64,000 bases of DNA from Candidatus Poribacteria bacterium (GCA_022827055.1 JAJDTR010000039.1:1-64000), one strand, 5' to 3'. Positions 35,730 to 45,168 are shown, numbered from the stretch's first letter. Numbers and translations are program-made. The notes: generated by a model from the letters alone, not told the origin.

Positions 35730-38102
35730 TTAGAAATCCATGGTTATGCCGAGATAGGGTATGAACGGCAATTGATGGTTGGCTTCCTTCTCAATCTCAG
35801 ACTCGCCAACGTACCCTTCGCTAGATGAAGGAATAATTGAAGGATGGGAAAAATCAAAGATGTTTTTCCTGTTGTAGACATTCATCAACTCCAGAAAAAC
35901 CCCCATCTGCCACCGATTGAAGATGAACGTCTTTTTGACGCGGATGTCGAGTCGATGATACGGTGGCACACGAAGCGAATTGACTTCGCCCAAGACTGGT
36001 ATAGCAGAAATCGCTGTCCCTTCGCCGTACTTCGGATCCTGTATCTTCTCTTCACGGCGGGTAAAGCCAATAGTGGGTGTGTATGGATTACCCGTAGAAT
36101 ATCGCCACTTCGCACCAATTTCCAATGCGGGCGTCAAATTGTAACTTCCCGCCAGCGTTGCCACATGCGTCTGGTCGAAGTCGTAGAACTGAAGAAGAGA
36201 TTCGGGTTGGTCACGCCGCAACGAGCGTGAATAAGCGTAACTCAGAAATCCGATCAACCGATCGCCTTCACGATGTCGCAGCAAAACCTCCACGCCGCGT
36301 GCAAAACCTTCACCTTGGTTAAGATAGTTCGAGATATTATCCCTTGTGATGATTTGATGATGATTTTTGTAGTAGCCTGCGAGTTTTAAGTGGGTTGACG
36401 ACGTAATCTCGCGCTCGACCTCAAGAACATAGTGCGACGAATTACTAGATTTTAGATCGGGATTACCAATTTCCGGCAATATTTGGAGTAGCCGAGGATC
36501 TTGACTATATCGCCCATACAGGAGACGGATTCCAAGCCCGTCCGATACTTGAAATTGTAGACTTGCCCTGGGACCGACAGATAACTCCTCCGTAAAACTC
36601 GAATAACTCTGTCTCACCCCAAATGCGGCGGAGACGAACGTAGTCGGATTGTATCGAACTTGAAAATAACTATCAACGTTCGTGAGTCGTTTTTCCATAT
36701 TTAGTTCGTCCAATTTATCTTCATCCAAATCGACACGAACCCGGGTTAAGAAGTCATCATCAAATTCGTCGGGGTCGGACAGGAAACTTGACATACGTCC
36801 GTATGAAGTTGACAAGAGTACTCCAGTTTCAAGTTGATAACCCGGATTAAATCTGTAGGTTAAGTCCTCGCGAAGTTGGTAGGTTGGTTCCGTGTTTTCG
36901 AAAAGAAAAAAGGATTCATCCGTAGTACCGTGTGCGACACGCGCGAGGTCATAAGACCGGCTAAACGTTAAGTATGAAGTGAGGCGATTGGTGAACCGGG
37001 AGCGAAGATGAACCCCTTGGGCATGGAATCCGACCTTATGAGAATAGTGCTCCATCTCCGCGCTCTTTTCGAACATCCCTTCGATATTAAAGAATTCACT
37101 TGTAGCGAATGCGTTTACAACCAACTGATGTTGTGTGTTTAGGTCATAGCTGAAGCGTGCTTGATAGTCCCAAAATTGTGGAAGTGCCAAATTTTCTCCG
37201 AATTTGACTTGCTCATCCTCGCCAGGTTTCCAGCCATCAAAATCAATAAACAGCGGTGCAATCAAATCAATATAACTTCGTCTTGCCGCGACGTACCACG
37301 CACCGCGCTCTCCTATTGGCCCCTCAACCATTCCTTCGGAATAGAGCATGTTGATATTGAACTTACCAGCCAATCGCTCCTGATTTCCACGCCGTGAATG
37401 AATGTCAATAACCGCTTGAGCGTCCGCGCCAAATTCCGCGCCGAATCCACCCGCGTAAACATCTATCCCGTCGATTACCTCAGTGCTAACAGTGGAAACG
37501 ATGCCCATGAAATGGTACGGATAGGCGATTGGCAAGCGATCAAAGTAAAAAATGTTGTCGTCTGGTCCACCGCCGCGTATGTGGAGCGAGCCGTCGAGGT
37601 CGTTTGCGACACCAATCCCCGGCAAAGACGGCAATGCCCGTGACGCATCGCCAACCGCCCCGGGCATCCGTTTGATTTCACGAACTTCCAGATTCTTTCG
37701 ACTCACTGTCGCTGGAAGTCTTTCAGCCGTAACCGGAACTTCCGGGAACATAAATGGGAGGGGCTCGAGGTAAAGTTCCACTTCAGTAACTTGCCCCGGC
37801 GTAACAGTGACAGTCATTCCGTCTTTCACGCCGTATTCTTCCGTTGAAACGTCCAGTGTGTAAACACCCGGTGGAAGATTTTCAAACCGAAATTCTCCAA
37901 CCGAATCTGTTTTCGTCTCCCGATTCATCTCGCGTAACCGAACTTGGGCCGAAATGATACGGGCACCGCTTCCTCCGCGGTTAACCGATCCGATAATCTC
38001 ACCAGTATCTAGCGTAAACCCGTAAGTTACAACAGACCAGAACAAACTCATCGTACATATCACGAGAAGATGAGCCACTATCGTCTCTTTCAGTCGATTC
38101 AA
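35730..38102 (-). CDS. TonB-dependent receptor with N-terminal carboxypeptidase-regulatory-like domain
   Basis: The protein (790 residues from 38102) has a signal peptide, a carboxypeptidase regulatory-like sandwich (EIIGSVNRGGSGARI to about 90 residues on), a plug (SLPGIGVANDLDGSLHIRG) and a long beta barrel ending in aromatic F (LGITMDF). It should sit in the outer membrane and import a large substrate with TonB energy. The start is uncertain: the frame is open to an ATG at 38192 with no ribosome site that would overlap the sigma gene by 53 bases, while a TTG at 38102 has GGGGGA eight bases upstream and begins a plausible signal peptide. It follows an ECF sigma gene, a common arrangement for regulated receptors. 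Confidence 0.88.
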   Translation of the reverse strand: MNRLKETIVAHLLVICTMSLFWSVVTYGFTLDTGEIIGSVNRGGSGARIISAQVRLREMNRETKTDSVGEFRFENLPPGVYTLDVSTEEYGVKDGMTVTVTPGQVTEVELYLEPLPFMFPEVPVTAERLPATVSRKNLEVREIKRMPGAVGDASRALPSLPGIGVANDLDGSLHIRGGGPDDNIFYFDRLPIAYPYHFMGIVSTVSTEVIDGIDVYAGGFGAEFGADAQAVIDIHSRRGNQERLAGKFNINMLYSEGMVEGPIGERGAWYVAARRSYIDLIAPLFIDFDGWKPGEDEQVKFGENLALPQFWDYQARFSYDLNTQHQLVVNAFATSEFFNIEGMFEKSAEMEHYSHKVGFHAQGVHLRSRFTNRLTSYLTFSRSYDLARVAHGTTDESFFLFENTEPTYQLREDLTYRFNPGYQLETGVLLSTSYGRMSSFLSDPDEFDDDFLTRVRVDLDEDKLDELNMEKRLTNVDSYFQVRYNPTTFVSAAFGVRQSYSSFTEELSVGPRASLQFQVSDGLGIRLLYGRYSQDPRLLQILPEIGNPDLKSSNSSHYVLEVEREITSSTHLKLAGYYKNHHQIITRDNISNYLNQGEGFARGVEVLLRHREGDRLIGFLSYAYSRSLRRDQPESLLQFYDFDQTHVATLAGSYNLTPALEIGAKWRYSTGNPYTPTIGFTRREEKIQDPKYGEGTAISAIPVLGEVNSLRVPPYHRLDIRVKKTFIFNRWQMGVFLELMNVYNRKNIFDFSHPSIIPSSSEGYVGESEIEKEANHQLPFIPYLGITMDF

Positions 38103-38139
38103 TTCGCGTTTCCCCCGAATGTATGGAAAGTTACATGCA

Positions 38140-38688
38140 CTAACCCACAACGAAATAGGATTCCAACCGCACAGCCAATTGTCCCCTTGCATGGTAAAGA
38201 CGGCTCTTTACCGTACCTTTTCGGATGCCCAGACGTTTGGCAATCTTCTTTTCTGGAAGTTCCTCAATGTAGAACAGCCAGACCACCTGCTGATGAATCA
38301 AAGGAAGATCTCGAATTGCGTCACGAACCGCCTCCAGCCTTTCTTGTGCAAGAACGACCGTTTCAGGCGGCTGGGCGGTTGATGGAAGGTCTCGAATCAG
38401 ATTGTCGTTCAACGCTTCATCATCAAGACTGCCCAGCGAAGTTTTCTTAATTGTCCCTTCGCGACGCGACCAATTCCTAACCACATTCTTTGCAATTTCG
38501 TGCAGCCACCCGAGAAACTCGGTCTCGCTTCTTTCAACTACCTTGTGCAGATTTTCGTGCGCGATGAGTGCGACCTCGTTCTCAATATCTCTGCGGTCTT
38601 CAGGCTGACTGTGTCTATAGAAGATGTGGCACAAGTCACGGACGAATTGGGTAATCTGTTCTAGATAATTCCCAATATCCCTTGGCAC
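38140..38688 (-). CDS. ECF-type RNA polymerase sigma factor
   Basis: The 182-residue protein has sigma region 2 (about residues 35-75, FLGWLHEIAKNVVRNW) and region 4 (about 115-170) with the helix-turn-helix LPEKKIAKRLGIRKGTVKSRL. Length is typical of ECF factors. It directs RNA polymerase to stress- or signal-specific promoters. Downstream lies the TonB-dependent receptor gene, possibly its target or signal source. An anti-sigma-like protein is encoded about 3.2 kb away at 34257 on the same strand. This and the sigma-WD40 gene give two sigma factors within 12 kb. Confidence 0.92.
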   Translation of the reverse strand: MPRDIGNYLEQITQFVRDLCHIFYRHSQPEDRRDIENEVALIAHENLHKVVERSETEFLGWLHEIAKNVVRNWSRREGTIKKTSLGSLDDEALNDNLIRDLPSTAQPPETVVLAQERLEAVRDAIRDLPLIHQQVVWLFYIEELPEKKIAKRLGIRKGTVKSRLYHARGQLAVRLESYFVVG

Positions 38689-38916
38689 GATGTCCTCCTA
38701 TTTGGTTAAGTGTTGTCGGCTAGAAAAAGGTTCAATGGAAAGCAATTTTCTCTGGTGGGATTGATGCCTTGAGAAGAGGAAAGATTCTGGGCGGGTAATT
38801 CAGAGGTTGGATTTCGCCGGCATCCGCTCTAGAAGACGTGACTTCGTCGACGAGGTCAGTCTCTGTCAGGTTGTGATCGGTTAGGATTAAGCGGATAAAC
38901 ACGTCCCGATGGCGCT

Positions 38917-40029
38917 TTACTCCGAAATGAAGGTAAGAATCGTGGCTGCCTCCATGGCGTCCCAGTCTACTTCCAGACCAAGACCTGCGCCAGAAGGGGC
39001 GTAAGCGTAACCGTCGGCTTGCGTGCGAATTATATCCTTCATGCCGTATTCATACGGCTCAAAGGGAACCGACTGCTCGAAGTAAGAACAGTTGTCGTGT
39101 GCCAGCATGAGGTGTAGGTTGGCTGCCGAGACAAGGCTGTAACCCCAAGACATGATTTCGCACTTCATTCCCGCGGCTTCGGTGAGGGCAATCGCTTTAT
39201 TCGTCTGTGTTATTCCGCCCAACATCGCCGCGTCCGTACGCGCCCGTCCCCACGCTTTCGAACGGATGGCTTCGCCAAAAATATGCAAATCTTGGAACCA
39301 GTTGCCGGACGGAATGATGGGAATCTTGACCCGGCTCGTCAATTCTCTGTATCCATCAAGGTCCGAATCGTGCAGCGGCGCTTCGAACCACGTGAAACCC
39401 ATGGCTTCTAGCTCTTGGGCTACCGGCAGCGCTCCGTCGCGGTCGTAGTTGTTCTCGGCGTCAAGCATAAAGGCGATATCGTTATCGGGGTACTGCTTGC
39501 GAACTGCGCGGGCGAGTTCCAGATCGAGTTCGGGGATGCACCATGTATGAAACTTGATAGCTTTGAAACCTTGGTCTATCAGCTCTTCGGCGTTTTTCAG
39601 ATAGGATGCCACATCCTCGAACAGTGGCGTACTCGCATAGGCGGGGATGGACTCTCTCGCACCTCCTAACAAGCGGTAAAGCGGCATGCCCGCCACTTTT
39701 CCTGCGAGATCCCACAGTGCGATATCAATGGCGGCGAGCGACTGAGGCGGAAGGGGAAACACGCGCGGTCGGATTTCATGCCAAATGTGTTCGCGCAGCA
39801 GCGGATCTTTGCCTACCAATATCGGCGCCAGATGGCGTATCGACTCAGCGGTGTAGCGCTCGAAATCGTACGATGTCGCATTCCATACTCCGGCGACGCC
39901 TTCTATGCCCTCGTCCGTGTAGATTCTGACGACGGTATTTGTCGAATACTGATCCGGCAGGTCATCCGACCACGTAAAGCGGTCAACCGGCGGCGCCACG
40001 GCGCGTACCTCAACTTTGGTGATTTTCAT
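38917..40029 (-). CDS. Mandelate racemase / muconate lactonizing enzyme-like protein
   Basis: The 370-residue protein is an enolase-superfamily member with an N-terminal capping domain and C-terminal barrel. It shows the base-bearing strand FKAIKFHTW, the first metal ligand in LDAENNYD and the second in FEAPLHD. The third usual acidic ligand position reads PIIPSGNW instead of the common GE, so metal binding may be altered. These enzymes mostly dehydrate or racemise sugar acids. The ATG has AAGGAA upstream. It is followed upstream in the same direction by an Ldh-type dehydrogenase (51-bp gap), which fits a sugar-acid pathway. Confidence 0.88.
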   Translation of the reverse strand: MKITKVEVRAVAPPVDRFTWSDDLPDQYSTNTVVRIYTDEGIEGVAGVWNATSYDFERYTAESIRHLAPILVGKDPLLREHIWHEIRPRVFPLPPQSLAAIDIALWDLAGKVAGMPLYRLLGGARESIPAYASTPLFEDVASYLKNAEELIDQGFKAIKFHTWCIPELDLELARAVRKQYPDNDIAFMLDAENNYDRDGALPVAQELEAMGFTWFEAPLHDSDLDGYRELTSRVKIPIIPSGNWFQDLHIFGEAIRSKAWGRARTDAAMLGGITQTNKAIALTEAAGMKCEIMSWGYSLVSAANLHLMLAHDNCSYFEQSVPFEPYEYGMKDIIRTQADGYAYAPSGAGLGLEVDWDAMEAATILTFISE

Positions 40030-40079
40030 CCGGGAGTTTCCTTGGAAGTTTTGATAAAATTGGTCAATTCTCTACCGGA

Positions 40080-41111
40080 TTAGGGATCACTCTTGAGTTC
40101 ATCACGGATTTCGGTGATTGTGTCCCATGTCCTGTCTTCAACGAAGATGCCTTCCTTCATTCTCCGTTCTTTTTCGCGATTCTCAGGTTCTCCGGGAATG
40201 AGCACCTCTGTAAATCCTGGGGCTGGGCGGCTGGACTTGACGTAATCCAGGAATTCTCGTACCTCTGTTTCAAATTGCTGTTGTCCGACAAACGCCTCCG
40301 GATTGATTGCCAATATGAATGTAGCGTTGCCCCACCGATCCGCATCCGAACGGCTGCACCCGCCGCCGCTTAACGCTCCTGAAAGTATGTCCACTATAAG
40401 ACCGAGCGCAAATCCTTTATGTCCGCCTACGGGGATCAAGCTGCCGGGAGGTGGTCCATTAAGCGCATTCGCGTCCGTCGTTGACCGTCCTTCGCTGTCC
40501 ACAATCCAACCTTCGGGAACAGGCTCGCCTCGTAAGGCTTTGACCGCCACTTTTCCGGCTGCGACAACAGTCGGTGAAATATCAATCATTAGCACTCCAT
40601 CGGACGCCGGTACGGCGTAGGACATCGGATTCACCGAAAGCCGGCGCTCCAGACCGCCCCAGGGCGCCACTCCCTGTGCACCGCCGTGCCCATTCACGGT
40701 CACGAATCCGACGAGTCCCTGATCGGCGATCATCTGGGTATACTCGCCGAGACGACCGATATGGCTGCAATTCCGCAGGCTTACCGCAGAAAGCGTCCCC
40801 TGTTTCGCCTTTTCGATTGCCAACTGCGCCGCTCGCCAGCCCATCAGTTGACCGACTCCCCAGTTGCCATCAAGTACCGCATGGGTGGGGCTCTCGGTAA
40901 CAATCTCCAAGTCGGCGCCCAGTACAATGTCGCCTCCCCGAATCATGTGCACGTAATCCGGGATGACCCGCACGCCGTGTGAATCGTGACCGACCAAGTT
41001 GCTGCCGACCAAATGGTCTTGAAGCCGCTGCACTTCGTCCCCCGTAGCTCCCAAGAGGGTGAACAAGTCGTGTACGGTCTGCTTCAGTTCTATTGCGCCA
41101 ATAACGGGCAT
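40080..41111 (-). CDS. Malate/L-lactate dehydrogenase family (Ldh_2) oxidoreductase
   Basis: The 343-residue protein belongs to the Ldh_2 family of NAD(P)-dependent 2-hydroxyacid dehydrogenases, unrelated to classical lactate dehydrogenase. The signature GHDSHGVRVIPDYV (about residues 36-49) includes the conserved histidines, and GGHKGFALGLIVDIL lies near residue 228. Members oxidise malate, lactate, sulfolactate, ureidoglycolate or related acids. GGAGGTGG lies about nine bases before the ATG. It is probably cotranscribed with the mandelate racemase-like gene downstream and a gluconolactonase upstream (68-bp gap), forming a sugar-acid set. Confidence 0.92.
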   Translation of the reverse strand: MPVIGAIELKQTVHDLFTLLGATGDEVQRLQDHLVGSNLVGHDSHGVRVIPDYVHMIRGGDIVLGADLEIVTESPTHAVLDGNWGVGQLMGWRAAQLAIEKAKQGTLSAVSLRNCSHIGRLGEYTQMIADQGLVGFVTVNGHGGAQGVAPWGGLERRLSVNPMSYAVPASDGVLMIDISPTVVAAGKVAVKALRGEPVPEGWIVDSEGRSTTDANALNGPPPGSLIPVGGHKGFALGLIVDILSGALSGGGCSRSDADRWGNATFILAINPEAFVGQQQFETEVREFLDYVKSSRPAPGFTEVLIPGEPENREKERRMKEGIFVEDRTWDTITEIRDELKSDP

Positions 41112-41179
41112 AGTTAGATTCCACCTCCGTGGTTATCGTGGCACTACGAGATTCATCTCAAGGACTTGGGATACAATAT

Positions 41180-42241
41180 CTAGTTCGTTGGCAAATGATA
41201 GCCGTCTTTCATGACCTGAATCCGGTAGAGGGCGTTTCCTGCCGTGACGTACAAGGTTTTGCTCGCGTCACCTCTGCCGAAAGCCACATTCGTTGGCACC
41301 ACTCCCGTCGGAATACGCGCCAGTTCTTTTCCTGCCGGCGAATAGACGTTTATCCCGGGGCGGGTCACATCGCGCACGGCGACGTAAAGATTTCCGTCAA
41401 CATCAATCACCAAGCCGTCCGGACCATCTTCCGGGTAGTAATCAACCAATACTTCCCGAAATGTTGCGGTTCCGTCCTCCGCCAGGTCATACGCCAGCAG
41501 TGCCATTCGTCCCTTGTGGGTAGGCGCGCCAGTGGGAAGTCTATCGAAACCGACAGCGCCATTGTCGTTACTGACGACGTAAAGCGTTTTCTGGTCAGGC
41601 GAAACAGCCACGCCGTTCGGCTTTCCCGCATCCGTGATAATTCGATGGATCGAACCATCCGGATCGATTCGATATACACCCATCACAGGTTGATCGACCG
41701 GTTCATGTCCAAGGTAGCGCGGATCACTAAAATAGATGCGTCCCTTCTCATCAATCGTGATATCGTTGGGTGCATTGAACGGTCGTCCTTCGTACAGTCC
41801 CGCGATGATTTCACTCTTTCCTGTCGCCATATCCGTCCGGGTGACGCGGCGTCCGCCAAAATCCGCGCCTTCGGCGACGATCATCCGACCCTGAGCGTCA
41901 AATTTGATGCCGTTGGACATGCCGCTAGGGGAGCGGTAGACAGTGGTTTCACCGGTGTTGGGATTAAATTTCCAGATATGTCCCGCCTGCATACCCGACT
42001 CATAGGTAAAAGTGATGTCGCTAAAGTAAACCATTCCATCAAATGAAACAGCGGGACCTTCCGTGAAATGCGCGCCATCGAATAATTTCTCCAGCTTCGC
42101 GTCAGGGGATATGATGCTCGCGTCCCCACTCGGGGAGGATTCTGCCGCATTCACAGTCAACATCCCCGCTGCCATGAGGCTGCCAATGAGGGCAAACATG
42201 AGGAACCAACGGTTAATTTGAAGTAGCCAATTGACCAACAT
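41180..42241 (-). CDS. Secreted SMP-30/gluconolactonase family protein
   Basis: The 353-residue protein has an N-terminal signal peptide (about residues 1-32) and a six-bladed SMP-30/gluconolactonase propeller. Metal-site residues appear in EGPAVSF (Glu), FNAPNDITID (Asn-Asp) and KPNGVAVSPD. It probably hydrolyses sugar lactones, here in the periplasm because of the signal. AAGGAG stands six bases before the ATG. A second gluconolactonase without a signal peptide is encoded at 57340, so the window has a periplasmic and a cytoplasmic version. It leads the three-gene set ending at 38917. Confidence 0.9.
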   Translation of the reverse strand: MLVNWLLQINRWFLMFALIGSLMAAGMLTVNAAESSPSGDASIISPDAKLEKLFDGAHFTEGPAVSFDGMVYFSDITFTYESGMQAGHIWKFNPNTGETTVYRSPSGMSNGIKFDAQGRMIVAEGADFGGRRVTRTDMATGKSEIIAGLYEGRPFNAPNDITIDEKGRIYFSDPRYLGHEPVDQPVMGVYRIDPDGSIHRIITDAGKPNGVAVSPDQKTLYVVSNDNGAVGFDRLPTGAPTHKGRMALLAYDLAEDGTATFREVLVDYYPEDGPDGLVIDVDGNLYVAVRDVTRPGINVYSPAGKELARIPTGVVPTNVAFGRGDASKTLYVTAGNALYRIQVMKDGYHLPTN

Positions 42242-42782
42242 ATTATGCTCCTTCCTTTCTGTCTCAAATTAATACTCAAGTGAATAGGTTTATGCAGATG
42301 GTTCAGATCCATCAGAGGCAAAAGTCTCTGTCTATTTTTGTGTTTGTCGTACTTATCTTCCGCATTATTGAGCACCTAAAAGTTTAATTTCTCAATTGGC
42401 CGTATCCCGCATCATAATTGCAGCATACCATTATCTCTGTCGGAATAATTCTTTCGGCAAGTAACACTTACTAGTCGGCATCCCTTTCCTCGCTCCAGAG
42501 GAGCGCAATGTCAATAGAATGCGATATGTCCATATTCCCGCGCTCCAGAGGAGATCAAGTGACCGAATAGGGAACGCGATAGAGATCTTCCATGTGGTAT
42601 GTTATTTGTTAAAATGAAGCTGATGATGGAAGGGCAAAACCGGTCAATCAATCGGACTCACGGTAGTACCTTGGTGATTTTTTCTCGTTTGTATATATAT
42701 ACCCCAAAATCTGGTATGTGAAAAATCGAGATTACACAAGTCTATTATGCGGAAGATGAGTCGTAGTATAAGGATTGAATCA
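42242..42782. other. Intergenic region, 541 bp, with composite repeat
   Basis: No gene is seen. About 42421-42610 carries a second composite of the units seen at 30494-30670, in the same order and orientation: the CGGAATAATTCTTTCGGCAA-type unit, two CTCCAGAGGAG hairpin cores separated by about 50 bases, and GCGATAGAGATC. The rest is AT-rich. Confidence 0.6.
42421..42610 (-). repeat. Composite dispersed repeat, copy near 42.5 kb
   Basis: This copy aligns with 30494-30670 over its whole length and, inverted, with 229-360. It includes AATGTCAATAGAATGCGATA, which is nearly identical to AATGTCAATAGAATGCGACA at 30581. The two flanking hairpins share CTCCAGAGGAG. Confidence 0.7.
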
Positions 42783-43520
42783 TTACGGCGTCGCGCCAGG
42801 CATTGAATTAAAACCAAGAAGCCTTCTGAGTGTAGGAGATGCGCGAGAAATTACTTCGTTCGAAGCCAGTTTCAGGTGATCCTGTTGCGGTTTCATGAAC
42901 GAGCGGCAGAAGAAACCGAGCAAGCCGACTCGATCTCCATCTGTGCGATTTGCCGATGAACCGTGCCAAAGCGCACCGTTGACAATCAACACGGATCCTT
43001 TTGTGCCGCAGATCTGCACCTCATCATCGTAATTGTCCTCGGGTTCCGGTCCGCCTTCGAGCCGAAGATGGCTTCCGGGTACTAACCGCGTGGCTCCATT
43101 CTCAAGCGTAAAATCATCAAGTAACCATACGCTGTTGGCGACAAGTGGAAAACTGGGGCGGGGATCGGGCATCAAGCGCAGAGGGTAGTCTATGTGCAAA
43201 TGTCCATTAGGCGCACCGGGACCGATAATGTTCACTGTAAATGAACTAAGCGTGCAGTCGCCGCCAAGAAGATATTCCATCGCACCCAAGATACGCGGAT
43301 GCTGAATTGCTCGTTCAAACGGCTCGCCTTTGTTGACCAAGTTCCACACGCGCTGGGCGCGATCATCCAGATACATTGCCCCGCGTCCTGACGCCCTTTC
43401 ATCCGCGGCAAGCATCATCGACGACCGGCGGAGTTCACCGACATCATCCGGTGGAATCACGTCCGGCAGAAGCGTGAATCCCTGTTTATCAAGCTGAGAT
43501 TTTTCTGTGTCTGTTAGCAT
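42783..43520 (-). CDS. Phytanoyl-CoA dioxygenase (PhyH) family protein 1
   Basis: The 245-residue protein is a predicted Fe(II)/2-oxoglutarate dioxygenase. The iron triad is visible as H109-I-D111 (HLHIDYP) and distal H186 (ALWHGSS), with R197 for 2-oxoglutarate. It is one of four PhyH proteins within 7.2 kb, and the four are divergent from one another. Bacterial members hydroxylate varied small molecules, and the substrate is unknown. No ribosome site is obvious before the ATG. A MITE lies in its upstream region. It is separated from the others by the divergent Gfo/Idh/MocA gene. Confidence 0.88.
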   Translation of the reverse strand: MLTDTEKSQLDKQGFTLLPDVIPPDDVGELRRSSMMLAADERASGRGAMYLDDRAQRVWNLVNKGEPFERAIQHPRILGAMEYLLGGDCTLSSFTVNIIGPGAPNGHLHIDYPLRLMPDPRPSFPLVANSVWLLDDFTLENGATRLVPGSHLRLEGGPEPEDNYDDEVQICGTKGSVLIVNGALWHGSSANRTDGDRVGLLGFFCRSFMKPQQDHLKLASNEVISRASPTLRRLLGFNSMPGATP

Positions 43521-43972
43521 ACATCAATTTTGTGGGCAATCGAAATAACTCAACAAAATCAGTTTAGCAACAGGCGTAAGATAAGTCAAGCCCAGAAATG
43601 ACGCAGGGGAAACGCATCTAAATTTTCTGCTTGGCAAAAAAGAAAATCAGGCTAAGTTTGTGGCAGTTTTTCTAAAGATCGTAGGTTGGGTTGAACGAAA
43701 TTCGTTAATGATCGTTTATCTTAGAGGCGTTTCCAAGTCCTCACTTTGCATGAACATGCCAAAAATATGAGTGAAACCCAACATTAATCGTAAATTCTAT
43801 CGCCATGAGACATCCTCTAAATTAGATGCGTTTCCCCTGAGAAATGACGTTGTGGTACAGTGTGGTTCATGCTAGTATAAAGACGCATATTGGCAGATTC
43901 AAACCAATATTGACACTAACACCAGATCCTGATTCTCGTAGAGCGTGAAGACACCCCTGTTGGAGAAAAACT
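43521..43972. other. Divergent intergenic region, 452 bp, carrying a MITE
   Basis: This region separates the PhyH gene at 42783 from the oxidoreductase at 43973. It consists mostly of the 236-bp MITE at 43604-43839 with its 10-bp flanking repeats. About 120 bp remain on the right for the oxidoreductase promoter. No gene is present. Confidence 0.7.
43604..43839. mobile_element. MITE-like element, 236 bp, with 18-bp inverted ends and 10-bp target duplication
   Basis: The left end CAGGGGAAACGCATCTAA (43604-43621) is the exact reverse complement of the right end at 43822-43839. The 10-base sequence AGAAATGACG flanks both sides directly (43594-43603 and 43840-43849), a target-site duplication. 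The interior has no reading frame of note but contains GTAGGTTGGGTTGAAC and GAAACCCAACAT, seen in decayed form near 12150-12290. A ten-base duplication is within the range made by IS4-family transposases, so a full-length parent may exist elsewhere. Confidence 0.85.
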
Positions 43973-45079
43973 ATGAAAACCTATCGTGCCGGAGTAATCG
44001 GTCTAGGTCGCATGGGCAGCACCTTTGATGATGAGATGACCCGTGGCGGCTCGCTGTTCCTTCCCTATTGTCATGCCCCAAGCTACCACGCCGCTCCGAA
44101 CGTTGAGCTGGTGGCTGGCGCAGATATACATGACGAGCAAGCCGCTATTTTTGGCGAGCGATGGGGGCTTGCCTCCGACCATCTGTATAGTGACTACAGG
44201 GAGATGTTAGACAAAGAGCGGCTGGACCTAGTCAGCGTCTGTACGACCGCGCGCCTCCGTCCCGTCATCGTGCAGGATGTTGCCCGCGCCGGTGTGAAGG
44301 CTATCTGGGCGGAGAAGCCGATCTCGTTGAGTTTGAAGGAAGCAGACGACATGGTAGAAGTCTGCAGAGAGCACGGAGTAGCGTTGGCGGTTAACTGTGC
44401 GCGGCGGTGGAACCCCTTCTTCAGTGAAGCTCGGCGCTTAATCGATGAAGGCCAGCTCGGAGACATTCTACAGGTGACGGTCTACACGGAATGCGGGCTG
44501 TCTCACAACGGCAGCCACGCTATTGATGTCTTGCGCTATATGGCGGGCGGGGATGCTCAGTGGGTTTTCGGGGAGATGGAATCGGACGAAGCTGCCGCTG
44601 GCGACAACGATTTGCAGGGAAACGGATATATGGTTTTTGACAACGATGTTCGCGCCTATTTGCGCAGCACGATATGCGGCGCTGCATCTTGGGAGGTTGA
44701 TGTCATTGGGACGGCCGGACGGATTCGGTCCTTGAACAACTCGGAGGAGTTCGAGCTAATCCAGATGGTTCCCGATATCGGGAGTAGCAAAAACACTCCG
44801 GCTAAGATTCCCTTCCCTATGCCGGCGCGGATTCAAGGAATGGGTCTGACCATCGTAGCGGACCTCATCAACGCCATTGAAACTGGCGAGCCGCCGAAGT
44901 GTTCCGGTGAGGACGCACGGGCGGCGCTGGAAATCGCTATTGGACTGCGGGAGTCGCATCGCCTCGGTGGCGTAAAAGTTGATCTTCCGCTTGCGGATCG
45001 GAGTTTGCGCATCCTATCACTAGAGATTAGTGGCGACTCGTTACCTGCCCGGATACGTCGATTGCAAGCCAGTGCGTAG
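43973..45079 (+). CDS. Gfo/Idh/MocA family oxidoreductase
   Basis: The 368-residue protein has a Rossmann motif (GLGRMGSTFDDE, about residues 10-21), the EKP signature (WAEKPISL) and a histidine-bearing segment NGSHAIDVLRY. It is a clear paralog of the enzyme at 5066, sharing the opening and helix patterns. GGAG lies seven bases before the ATG. It stands alone on the plus strand amid minus-strand PhyH genes. Dehydrogenases and PhyH proteins are often neighbours in Poribacteria-like genomes, which hints at linked oxidation steps, though this is inference. Confidence 0.9.
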   Translation: MKTYRAGVIGLGRMGSTFDDEMTRGGSLFLPYCHAPSYHAAPNVELVAGADIHDEQAAIFGERWGLASDHLYSDYREMLDKERLDLVSVCTTARLRPVIVQDVARAGVKAIWAEKPISLSLKEADDMVEVCREHGVALAVNCARRWNPFFSEARRLIDEGQLGDILQVTVYTECGLSHNGSHAIDVLRYMAGGDAQWVFGEMESDEAAAGDNDLQGNGYMVFDNDVRAYLRSTICGAASWEVDVIGTAGRIRSLNNSEEFELIQMVPDIGSSKNTPAKIPFPMPARIQGMGLTIVADLINAIETGEPPKCSGEDARAALEIAIGLRESHRLGGVKVDLPLADRSLRILSLEISGDSLPARIRRLQASA

Positions 45080-45168
45080 TCGAGGGTTAGGAAGACTCTC
45101 ACAGGTGTTCGTCAGAGCGCATGGAATGAATTGGTTGGAATATCCTACGCAATCACCGATACAAAATC

